Assembly (NCBI GenBank): GCA_016791265.1
Contig: JAEUMY010000024.1
Span: 62,001-126,000, forward strand
Source: Betaproteobacteria bacterium
GTDB taxonomy: Bacteria > Pseudomonadota > Gammaproteobacteria > Burkholderiales > Usitatibacteraceae
Length of the DNA stretch: 64,000 nt
Direction of reading: 5' to 3'
Shown here: positions 1 through 7,315 of the stretch, in pieces
Layout: every line of letters begins with the position of its first letter
Position numbering within the stretch: the stretch's first letter is position 1
Made by a program: the position numbers and the translations under genes
The notes under the pieces: model-generated
The model's input: the letters and a program-made list of their open reading frames with translations, nothing else
What the model was told of the DNA's origin: nothing
Databases searched by the model: none

Positions 1-1149
1 CCCATGTTTGAACCCATGCCCGGAACCGCCGCCAACGACCCAGACGTTGTCGAGGCCCGGGTGCCGGTCGATCACGAAGTCGCCGTTTGCACTGTTCTCG
101 TACTGGCACACCCGCGTTTCACTCAGCGGCGCCTTGGCCAGCGTCGGAAACCGTCGCGCGAGGAAAGCGCGCGCCGCCTCTTCGCCGGCAGCGCTCGCAC
201 GGCGGTCGCCGGTATCGGGGTCCATGCGCGGACCATGCGTATCGTTGGCCACCTTGAACCCGCGGCCTTCAAGGCTGGGCAGCCCGTAGAACGGCAGATC
301 CGCCCACACCGGCAGCGCGCCGGTGGCGCCAGCGTCCACCGAGAAGAAGAACACTTCCTGCCGGGTGACAAAAAGGCGGCGCGCCATGGCGTCGGGGCAG
401 ACCCGGTCCAACCAGGGGCCGCAGGCGAACACGAATTGTTCGGCCTCGATGCGCTCGCCGCTCTGGGTGGTGATGGCGCGCAATGCGCCTTGCTCGCCCT
501 GCTCCCGCCGGATCGGCGCGACGGTCCCTGACAGAAACGTGACGCCACTCGCGCGCAGTTCCGACGCCAGCGACTGAACGGCCCGCCGCGCCATCAGCGC
601 ACCGCCCGCCGGTTCCAGGAACCCGACCTCATTCGGCCCCACGCGCATGACCGGATAGCGCTGCCTCATCGCATCCGCGTCCAGCAAGCTGAACGGAATG
701 TTCTGCCGCTTCAACACGCGCGCACTCGCGGTCACCAGATCGCTGGGCGGCGTATGCACCCACAGCACGCCCAGCGGATGAAAGATCGGCAGCCCGGTGC
801 GCGCGGACAGCATCTGCCACTCGCTGATCGAGCGCCAGGCCCACTCCGAATAAAGTTCTTTGTCGCCGTAGCCGCAGCGGGTGACACGGCTTTCTCCGCC
901 GGACGAGGCGTTGCTGTGCGCCGGGCCGACCGCATCAATAACCGCCACGCGCCGGCCCGCCAGGTGAAGTTTGTATGCCGTCCAGATGCCGAAGACGCCT
1001 GCGCCGATGACGACCACGTCGAAGCCTTTGCGCGGCGGCGGGGCAAGCGTGGTGCAGCCGCTTGCCACCGTAGCTATAGCCAGCGTTCCGAGAGAGCCCA
1101 AGAGTTCACGTCGGCCGGTTTTCCAATGAATACCTTTATGCTGTGGCAA
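1..1149 (-). CDS. FAD-dependent oxidoreductase, DAO/sarcosine-oxidase type, exported (C-terminus cut by window edge)
   Basis: The frame is open from about 1149 to the left edge (383 codons) and has no stop in the window. After a TGRREL twin-arginine-like segment (residues 11-16) and a short hydrophobic stretch ending ASGC at Cys32 (lipobox-like), a Rossmann dinucleotide fold begins at about residue 44 with VVIGAGVFG. A GGESRVTR segment follows, as in the DAO family (sarcosine and N-methyl amino acid oxidases), and VVGGGSGHGFKHG lies near the cut end. It probably oxidises a secondary amine with FAD outside the cytoplasm; the substrate is unknown. The start is uncertain: TTG at 1149 is used because the nearby ATG (1162-1160) is separated from the frame by a run of nine A. 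Confidence 0.8.
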   Translation of the reverse strand, partial: MPQHKGIHWKTGRRELLGSLGTLAIATVASGCTTLAPPPRKGFDVVVIGAGVFGIWTAYKLHLAGRRVAVIDAVGPAHSNASSGGESRVTRCGYGDKELYSEWAWRSISEWQMLSARTGLPIFHPLGVLWVHTPPSDLVTASARVLKRQNIPFSLLDADAMRQRYPVMRVGPNEVGFLEPAGGALMARRAVQSLASELRASGVTFLSGTVAPIRREQGEQGALRAITTQSGERIEAEQFVFACGPWLDRVCPDAMARRLFVTRQEVFFFSVDAGATGALPVWADLPFYGLPSLEGRGFKVANDTHGPRMDPDTGDRRASAAGEEAARAFLARRFPTLAKAPLSETRVCQYENSANGDFVIDRHPGLDNVWVVGGGSGHGFKHG

Positions 1150-1150
1150 C

Positions 1151-1159
1151 TTTTTTTTT
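1151..1159 (-). other. A9 homopolymer at the oxidoreductase start
   Basis: On the minus strand ATG (1162-1160) is followed by nine A. As written this ATG gives MKKKVATA and then a stop. With eight A it would read straight into the oxidoreductase and its twin-arginine signal. This could be slippage-based switching or a homopolymer length error. Confidence 0.6.
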
Positions 1160-1169
1160 CATTGACGTA

Positions 1170-1315
1170 GTACTGAGAGGGTCTAGTGATTCAGGGCTCG
1201 AGCCAAATCGCGGAGCGGAAGAGACAATTCACCCTGGCCCCTTAAATTCGTCTATTTGCCACGATCCTGACGAACTAAAACAAATGCCTGGCCCTTAGAT
1301 ACAGGCCCCTTAGAT
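1170..1315. other. Intergenic gap, no gene seen
   Basis: About 150 bases between the oxidoreductase start and the 3' end of the DUF4062-like gene. It is AT-richer than its surroundings and holds two short similar stretches (around 1235 and 1305) containing GGCCCCTTA. No coding frame or strong hairpin was seen. Confidence 0.4.
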
Positions 1316-2227
1316 TCATTCCGCAGCGGATGCAAGCAGTTCTCTAGCCGCACCAAGATCGCCGAGAATGGCGTCTCCTTCCGTCCAGAATTCTCGCCAG
1401 GACACGCCTCCGTCTATGAACACCTCGTGACGCTGCAGCGCTTTTAGCCTCCGTAGGCAATCCGCAAGTTTGTCCGAGATGCCGCAACTATCGTTCGTGA
1501 TCATGCTTAGAAAATGCACTACCTCGTCGGCTGCTCTCGCCAGAATGTACTTTGCATCGTCAGTGCTATGAGGATCGCTATCCCTCTCAGCGCTCCATTC
1601 CGTGCCGGTGCGACGCAGGAAGGCATCGTAGTTCGCTAAGAATTGACTGAGGGCTGTGACTTGCGCATCTTCCGCGGCGTTGACCTTCTCTAGACTGAGT
1701 GGATTTCCGCCAGCCGCCTTGACAAGATCGATCATGTGTCCCGCGATGTGTCGCTGTAGAAGAGCTCGAAATTCCGCGAGTGACTCGTATCTGAAGTACA
1801 ACCCTTGGTCCTCTAAGCTCTTCCGATATTCAGTCAGCGCCGCGTATTGGGCGCTGTCCAGGCTCTCAGGAACCACTGGGGCGCCCGAAAAATAGAGAAG
1901 AACCGGCTTTCCGGCTTCTCGAAAGTGTTCAATTTCTTCAGCTGTTCCTGATAAAGCTTCTCCTGTTGGTGTACCGAGCCTCGTCCAAAAAGCACCGATT
2001 AGCAAATCGCAATTTGCTACGAGTTGCTCATTGATAACTTCCTGTGGTCGGCCAGCAAGATCGGGGCGTGAGTGCGTTTCCCAAAGCACGGGTTCGATTA
2101 CTGCCGCATTTGACATGGAATGAACGGCATTCCAATCAGCAATCACTTCCGGAATCAACTTTCGTTCATGCGTGCAGTCGCTCGGGGAAGCCACGAGGGC
2201 TCTAAAGATAAATCCACGTTGCGGCAT
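1316..2227 (-). CDS. DUF4062/TIR-like signalling or effector protein
   Basis: 303 residues. The N-terminus carries ASPSD (13-17) followed by ER, then EPVLWE (about 45-50), DLLIGAFWTRLGTPTG (about 74-89), GTAEEIEHF (about 94-102) and a KPVLLYF strand. This pattern belongs to the DUF4062 / TIR-related alpha-beta fold, in which an acidic residue after the central strands is the usual catalytic candidate (here E97/E98). The C-terminal half is helical and unassigned. It lies 78 bases downstream of the DUF6236-like gene on the same strand and is probably co-transcribed. Base composition is lower in GC than neighbours and no HIP-like palindrome is present, suggesting acquisition. A defence role is only an inference from the fold. 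Confidence 0.75.
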   Translation of the reverse strand: MPQRGFIFRALVASPSDCTHERKLIPEVIADWNAVHSMSNAAVIEPVLWETHSRPDLAGRPQEVINEQLVANCDLLIGAFWTRLGTPTGEALSGTAEEIEHFREAGKPVLLYFSGAPVVPESLDSAQYAALTEYRKSLEDQGLYFRYESLAEFRALLQRHIAGHMIDLVKAAGGNPLSLEKVNAAEDAQVTALSQFLANYDAFLRRTGTEWSAERDSDPHSTDDAKYILARAADEVVHFLSMITNDSCGISDKLADCLRRLKALQRHEVFIDGGVSWREFWTEGDAILGDLGAARELLASAAE

Positions 2228-2305
2228 ATCGCTCCTTCATGAAACCAGATGTTGAGAATCTTCAGTGGCGGTAGCCTGCCCGACGGGGAGAAGTTAGCTG
2301 ACAGC

Positions 2306-3406
2306 TCACCAGCGACGCTCCATCGAAAGTAAGTAGGAATACGGGCTCTCGATTCTTGCTCGACGTCGTTGATTTGCTAGCAGCACCGCTGATGCTGTAA
2401 GCGAAATCCCTGCGCCAGCAAGTAAGGCGACAGAACTAGGCATACCTGCGAGGATCGCCGCAGAGGTGGGAGCGGCGGTGAAAAAAGACACCTTCAATAG
2501 CCCATTGAGTCCTGCATCCCAACTTTGGGCTATCAGTGATTCTCGCAGGCTACGCATTGCTGGCAAAACATTTGCTTGGTACTGGTCTGAAACAGCCTGC
2601 CTTAGCGCTTCTACAGGCAAATCCCTAGGTAGGTCTGTTGTAAGGCGAGCTACTTCTCTACGGAAAACAGCCAGCTCTTCCTTATGGTCTGTTTTGAACC
2701 GGAGTATTTCCTTCACGGAAAGATGTTCCGGCAGAGAGACTCCTTGCACCATAAGATCAATAAGCAAGCTAGGCGCGACACTTGTTGGCAATGAACGCCT
2801 TGGCCCCGAGGCATCGAAATGGCGCCCAACTCGCCGGCCACCAAGTGCATCAAGCGGCTTTCCTTTACGCACTGCAATTGCCAACTGGTCCGCTGCGGAT
2901 GACTCAGTGACCAATCCCAAACCTAGTCTTTCGGCCAATTGAGATGCAAGCAGTGTCATGTAGAAGTTAGCAAAGCCAGGCCCCACAAAAAGCCAGCCGT
3001 CGTCGTTTGGACCGCGCTCAAGTTCTGAGCGAATGAGGTATGGCAACTTTTCTGGATGTATGGAGGCCAGTTTGCGCAATTCATGCGACATCTTTTCTGA
3101 GTGAATCCTGCGACTTGCGTGTCCGTCCGCATTTAGAATCACGCCTGCCGTGGCAGGGTCTGTAAGGAAGTCGAGAACTTTGTCAGTAAGTTCCTCAACC
3201 TCCTCCATGCCTGATGACACACGAACAGGTTCAAGCACTCCTGCTTCACAAAGCGCTCGTGCAAAATCACTTGAGTAGGGATCCCGGTGTGAAGCCGGGA
3301 CAATCGTTCGTATGGAGTCCCAGAACAACATAGCGCTTCGTAGCCAACGTTCATCCTTGATGTCGATATACGGGTAGTAAAGTGCTGAAGAGAACGCAGT
3401 GGGCAC
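2306..3406 (-). CDS. DUF6236-like protein
   Basis: 366 residues. The N-terminus reads ALYYPYIDIKDERWLRSAM, typical of DUF6236 proteins of unknown function. The middle is a mixed helical domain and the C-terminus (about 310-350) has two hydrophobic stretches rich in Ala, Gly and Leu that could be membrane segments, followed by a basic NQRRRARI. First gene of a likely two-gene operon with the DUF4062-like gene. Lower GC than its neighbours. The family assignment rests on the N-terminal motif from memory; no biochemical role is known to me. Confidence 0.65.
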   Translation of the reverse strand: MPTAFSSALYYPYIDIKDERWLRSAMLFWDSIRTIVPASHRDPYSSDFARALCEAGVLEPVRVSSGMEEVEELTDKVLDFLTDPATAGVILNADGHASRRIHSEKMSHELRKLASIHPEKLPYLIRSELERGPNDDGWLFVGPGFANFYMTLLASQLAERLGLGLVTESSAADQLAIAVRKGKPLDALGGRRVGRHFDASGPRRSLPTSVAPSLLIDLMVQGVSLPEHLSVKEILRFKTDHKEELAVFRREVARLTTDLPRDLPVEALRQAVSDQYQANVLPAMRSLRESLIAQSWDAGLNGLLKVSFFTAAPTSAAILAGMPSSVALLAGAGISLTASAVLLANQRRRARIESPYSYLLSMERRW

Positions 3407-3727
3407 GAGAATCTCCCCTCAAATTGTGCATTCCCACTCTGCCACATCCAATTGCAGACCGCCCCACCAACCTTGATAGGGAATGCGATCTTTTTGCATC
3501 TGAATCAGCCCACTTAGCCGTCCTGTCACACACCCACCCGCCCTTTTCCGGCATGCTAGTGGCCTATACCAGCGAAATCGGAAGTTGCTGCCCACGCGAT
3601 ACGAGGCACGCTGCTGCGTTACGAATGCTCGCGATGCCTACGGGCATCGCTGTGCTTCGCGCCTTGCGTCGCACCCCGTCTCGCGTGTTCCTCAACTCCC
3701 ATTTCGCTGTTACAGGCCACTCACCGC
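3407..3727. other. Divergent intergenic region
   Basis: 321 bases between two divergently transcribed genes, so both promoters should lie here. Positions 3462-3475 hold CCCCACCAACCTTG, the same 14-mer found at 39255-39268 beside the other lower-GC insert. From about 3590 composition turns GC-rich, with a small hairpin around ATGCCTACGGGCAT. No convincing gene. Confidence 0.4.
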
Positions 3728-5053
3728 ATGACCGCCGCCACCTCCCCCTCCCCCGCTTCATCTTCGTCCGCCCCGGGTTCAGCCTTGAACCCCGGCGTCC
3801 AAAAACGCGAACTCTTCGCCTGGGCGATGTACGACTTCGCCAACTCGGGCTACACGACGGTGGTGCTGACGGCGGTGTTCAACGCCTACTTCGTCTCCGT
3901 CATCGCGGGCAAGGCGCCGTGGGCGACGTTTGCCTGGACGGCCACACTCGCGGTGTCCTATGCGCTGGTGATGCTGGCGGGGCCGGTGATCGGGACGCAC
4001 GCGGACGCGAAGGCGGCCAAGAAGCGCTGGCTTTTCGTGATGACGGTGGGCTGCATCGCCTCGACCGCCGCGCTCTATTTCGCGGGGCCGGGGATGCTGG
4101 TCTACGCGATGATCTTCGTGATCATTTCCAACTTCTGCTACGCCATCGGGGAGAACCTGACGGCCGCGTTCCTGCCGGAGCTGGCGCGGCCAGAGGCGAT
4201 GGGCAAGGTGTCGGGCTGGGGCTGGAGCCTGGGTTATGTGGGCGGGCTGGTGGCGCTGGGGATTTCGCTGGCGTGGCTGATGACGGCGGAATCGCGCGGG
4301 AGCACAACGGGGGCCGCGGTGCCGGGGACGTTGCTCATCACGGCAGTCGTCTATGCAGTGGCGGCGAGTGCCACGTTTCTGTGGCTGAAGGAACGCGCGC
4401 AGCCCTCGAAGCCGCCGACGAGTTCATCCTGGTCGCAATTGAAGGCGGCCATCGCCGAGGCGTGGACGATGAAGGACCTGACGCGGGTGTGCTTCGTGGC
4501 GATCTGCTATCAGGCGGGCGTGGCGACCGTGATCGCGCTGGCGGCCATCTACGCGCAGGAGGTGATGGGCTTCACGACGCAGGACACGCTGGTGCTGGTG
4601 CTGCTGGTGAACATCACGGCGTGCATTGGTGCCTTCGCGTTCGGCTACGCGCAGGACAAGTTGGGCAAGGTGAATGCGCTCCGCGTCACCCTCTTCGGCT
4701 GGGTGGCGATGGTGGGCTTTGCGTGGTTCGCGACGGATCGCTCGCTTTTCTGGATCGCAGCTAACCTTGCCGGGCTGTGCATGGGCTCGTCGCAGTCGGC
4801 CGGGCGAGCGTTGATCGCGTACTTCGCCCCGCCGGCCAAGGCGGCGGAGATGTTCGGCGTGTTCGGGCTGGCCACGCGGCTCGCGGCCATCCTCGGGCCG
4901 ATCACCTACGGGATCGTGAGCTGGGTGTCGGGCGGCGACCACCGGCTGGCGATGTTGATCACCGGGGTGTTTTTCATTGCGGCCATCGTGTTGCTTTCGG
5001 CCGTGGACGAGGCGCGCGGGCGGCGGCATGCGGAAAGCGTTGCGGCGGGCTGA
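3728..5053 (+). CDS. MFS transporter, UMF1/Atg22-like
   Basis: 441 residues with about 12 hydrophobic segments. After a Ser/Pro-rich N-terminus the first helix starts ELFAWAMYDFANSGYT, the signature of the UMF1 (Atg22-like) branch of the major facilitator superfamily, proposed to export amino acids or similar small solutes. GENLTAAFLPELA and GKVSGWGWSLGYVGG fit the same family. The C-terminal tail is short and charged. It stands alone; the next gene begins 236 bases downstream. Substrate unknown. Confidence 0.85.
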   Translation: MTAATSPSPASSSSAPGSALNPGVQKRELFAWAMYDFANSGYTTVVLTAVFNAYFVSVIAGKAPWATFAWTATLAVSYALVMLAGPVIGTHADAKAAKKRWLFVMTVGCIASTAALYFAGPGMLVYAMIFVIISNFCYAIGENLTAAFLPELARPEAMGKVSGWGWSLGYVGGLVALGISLAWLMTAESRGSTTGAAVPGTLLITAVVYAVAASATFLWLKERAQPSKPPTSSSWSQLKAAIAEAWTMKDLTRVCFVAICYQAGVATVIALAAIYAQEVMGFTTQDTLVLVLLVNITACIGAFAFGYAQDKLGKVNALRVTLFGWVAMVGFAWFATDRSLFWIAANLAGLCMGSSQSAGRALIAYFAPPAKAAEMFGVFGLATRLAAILGPITYGIVSWVSGGDHRLAMLITGVFFIAAIVLLSAVDEARGRRHAESVAAG

Positions 5054-5160
5054 CGAGTGGCGTGACCGTTGGGGCGGGAGTTGCGGGATAATTCGCGCTT
5101 TGGTGCGAGTGAGTCCCGATGAAAGCGAAATGAAGGGAATTCGCCTTTGTCGCTAAGTCT

Positions 5161-5220
5161 CCACCCCCACCCCTGCCCTCCCCCCTCAAAGGGGAGGGAG
5201 TCGAATCGAGGGGGGAGGGA
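5161..5220. repeat. CT/GA-rich imperfect inverted repeat (REP-like)
   Basis: A C-rich run followed by CCCTCCCCCCTC, AAA, then GGGGAGGGAG and a second GA-rich copy. This dispersed intergenic hairpin type recurs in degenerate form at 25194-25274. Confidence 0.6.
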
Positions 5221-5234
5221 GCATAGCGAGGCTT

Positions 5235-5246
5235 GCGAATATTCGC
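5235..5246. repeat. HIP-like palindrome GCGAATATTCGC, intergenic
   Basis: Exact core within TGCGAATATTCGCA (5234-5247), 42 bases upstream of the J-like/trypsin gene and directly after the CT/GA-rich repeat. Confidence 0.95.
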
Positions 5247-5288
5247 ACTCAGCGCGCCGCACACCGACTACCAATTCAGACATTCGCC

Positions 5289-6611
5289 ATGCCCAACCCG
5301 ATCACCCATTACGACACCCTGGACATCTCGCGTTCCGCGACGCCAGACCAGATCAACTTCGCCTACCGCCGCGCGCTGGAGGCCCTGGCCCGCGAGGGCA
5401 AGGACGGCACGGCCGAGGCTGCGAATATTCGCAGGGCGTGGGAGACGCTCGCCAATCCACTGTCGCGCATGAGCTATGACGCGTCGCTGCAAAAGTCCGA
5501 ACCGGCGCCGCGCGGCACGGAGGACGTGTTGTCCGGCGGCGCCGATGGGCTCGCCAATGCGAAGCTGATCAAGATCGGCATCGGGCTTGTGGCGGTGCTG
5601 ATCAGCGCGTTCTGGATGCGGCAGTACGCGGCCAGCAAGCTGCCGCCCAAGGCGGTGGAGGTGGTCGCGGCGACCAAGGCGGCCGAAGCGACGGACCCCG
5701 GCAGCACGCCGCTCGGCGTGTTGCCGCGCACGCCGGACGAGATCTACACCGACGTCACCAACAGCGTGGCCAAGGTGATCGTCTCGGACTTCAACGGCAA
5801 CCCGGTCTCGACCGGCAGTGCGGTCGTGATCGCGCCCGGCATTCTCATCACCAACTGTCACGTGGTGAAGGATGGCCGCCAGATCCAGGTGAAGTTTCCC
5901 AAGGAGACGTTCAGCGCCTCCGTGCAAACGCGCAATGAAGAGCGCGACCTCTGCCATCTCTACGCGGGCAACATCACCGCGCGGCCGGTGCCGGTGTCCA
6001 GCGCCAACACGCTGAAGGTGGGGCAGAAGGTGTATGCCATCGGCTCGCCGCAGGGGCTGGAAAACACGCTCTCGGAGGGCCTGGTCTCGGCGTTGCGCGA
6101 GGTGGATGGCGGCAAGATCATCCAGACCAGCGCGGCCGTGTCGCCGGGCTCATCCGGCGGCGGCCTGTTCGACACGTTCGGCAACCTGGTGGGGGTGGTC
6201 ACGTTCCAGGCGAGACAGGGCCAGAACTTGAATTTCGCGCTGCCCGCCGACTGGATCGGCAACGTGCCCAAGGTCGCGGGCGGCCCGCGCATCGACTTCA
6301 GCGCGCCCGCCGGCACCGTGAACGCCGAGCCCGCCGCGCCACCCGAGCCCGTCGCCGGCGACTACTTCCCGGGCAAGTGGACCTGCACCGGCGAAGTGGA
6401 GGGCATGACCGGCAACTGGACGGTGACCCGCTCATCGGTCGAGATTTCACTGGGCGACAAGTCGAAGAAGAACAGCTACGCGCTGCAGTCGAACAACCTG
6501 ATGCTGTTCGACCCACGCGGCAACGTGAAGCTGAATGTGGACGAGATCACCGATTCGAAACTCGCGTTCAGCGATTTCAACGGGAAGAAGGTGAGTTGCA
6601 CGCGGCGGTAG
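5289..6611 (+). CDS. Membrane protein: degenerate J-domain fused to trypsin-like protease
   Basis: 440 residues. Residues 5-67 resemble a DnaJ J-domain (YDTLDISRSATPDQI, then RRAWETLANPLSRMSYD) but the HPD tripeptide between helices II and III is missing, so stimulation of Hsp70 is doubtful. A single membrane helix lies at about 93-111. The trypsin-like domain has the His motif ITNCHVV (H191), Asp in RDLCHL (D220) and the nucleophile in PGSSGGG (S289). A C-terminal domain of about 80 residues is unassigned. Orientation suggests a cytoplasmic J-like module with the protease in the periplasm. A HIP-like palindrome encodes ANIR (45-48) in J helix III. Confidence 0.85.
   Translation: MPNPITHYDTLDISRSATPDQINFAYRRALEALAREGKDGTAEAANIRRAWETLANPLSRMSYDASLQKSEPAPRGTEDVLSGGADGLANAKLIKIGIGLVAVLISAFWMRQYAASKLPPKAVEVVAATKAAEATDPGSTPLGVLPRTPDEIYTDVTNSVAKVIVSDFNGNPVSTGSAVVIAPGILITNCHVVKDGRQIQVKFPKETFSASVQTRNEERDLCHLYAGNITARPVPVSSANTLKVGQKVYAIGSPQGLENTLSEGLVSALREVDGGKIIQTSAAVSPGSSGGGLFDTFGNLVGVVTFQARQGQNLNFALPADWIGNVPKVAGGPRIDFSAPAGTVNAEPAAPPEPVAGDYFPGKWTCTGEVEGMTGNWTVTRSSVEISLGDKSKKNSYALQSNNLMLFDPRGNVKLNVDEITDSKLAFSDFNGKKVSCTRR
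5421..5432. repeat. HIP-like palindrome in J-like/trypsin gene (ANIR frame)
   Basis: Exact core, flanked T and A. Read as Ala-Asn-Ile-Arg in the J-like helix preceding RAWETL. Confidence 0.95.
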
Positions 6612-6727
6612 CCCTGCCGTTGCGACGAGCGACAGTCCGGGCGACGGTTCCTGGAGGCAGTTGCTGCAAGGGTGCGCCCGAAAAGCGGCTGGCGCGCGAA
6701 GTGACGAGCCCTCGCGCGCCACGCTCG

Positions 6728-7054
6728 TTACTTCTTTTCGCCCGTCTTCTCTTCCACCTTCACGTCCATCTGCATGCAGCCGTGCATGCCAGCCGCGTCG
6801 CGCTTGGCGCCGCCGTGCATGCAGCCCTTGCCGTTGCCGTGGCGCCCTTTGCCATGCGGGCCAGCGTGGTGCTTGCCGCCCTGGTGCTTGCCGGCATGCA
6901 TGGGGCAATCGGCCTTGTCCGACTCATGCATGCAGCCGTGGGCCGGGGCGTCCTTGTGCGTGGGCGTTGCACTGGCGCCGCCCTGCGCGGCTGCGCCCAG
7001 CGCCAACCCGGCGCCAACGAGAAGGGTTGCGAGTGCGAATGTCGTGCGTTTCAT
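6728..7054 (-). CDS. Small periplasmic His/Cys/Met-rich metal-binding protein
   Basis: 108 residues from ATG at 7054, chosen because AGGAGA lies 7-10 bases upstream and a clean signal peptide follows (MKRTTFALATLLVGAGLALG, cut after AAAQ). The mature part is dominated by His, Gly and Lys with repeated HGCMH / CPMH / GCMHGG / HGCMQM motifs, a composition expected for binding soft metals such as copper or nickel. No recognisable fold. Transcribed convergently with the J-like/trypsin gene. Metal identity is inferred only from composition. Confidence 0.75.
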   Translation of the reverse strand: MKRTTFALATLLVGAGLALGAAAQGGASATPTHKDAPAHGCMHESDKADCPMHAGKHQGGKHHAGPHGKGRHGNGKGCMHGGAKRDAAGMHGCMQMDVKVEEKTGEKK

Positions 7055-7315
7055 GATGATCTCCTGATGCGGTTCGAGGGGTGACGGGCCGACGCACGAA
7101 TTGCGCGCCAGCCATGCTGACGTGCTTTCGAGTGGCCGCGCTTTCAAGGGCGAATTCGCAACCAGTCATTTCAGCGCAGGGCCAAATGCAGCCGGTCTGA
7201 CGCCGCGCAAATCATCCGCCCGGCCGGAAACGAGTGGCCCCGCTCGCTCGCCATCCGCGCTGCACCGCACAATGCGTTCAGGGATAATCGCGTTTTCGCT
7301 TCTTCCGCACGCATC
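7055..7315. other. Divergent promoter region
   Basis: 261 bases between the His-rich gene and glnS. GGGATAAT about 35 bases before glnS is a possible -10 element. No gene seen. Confidence 0.4.
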
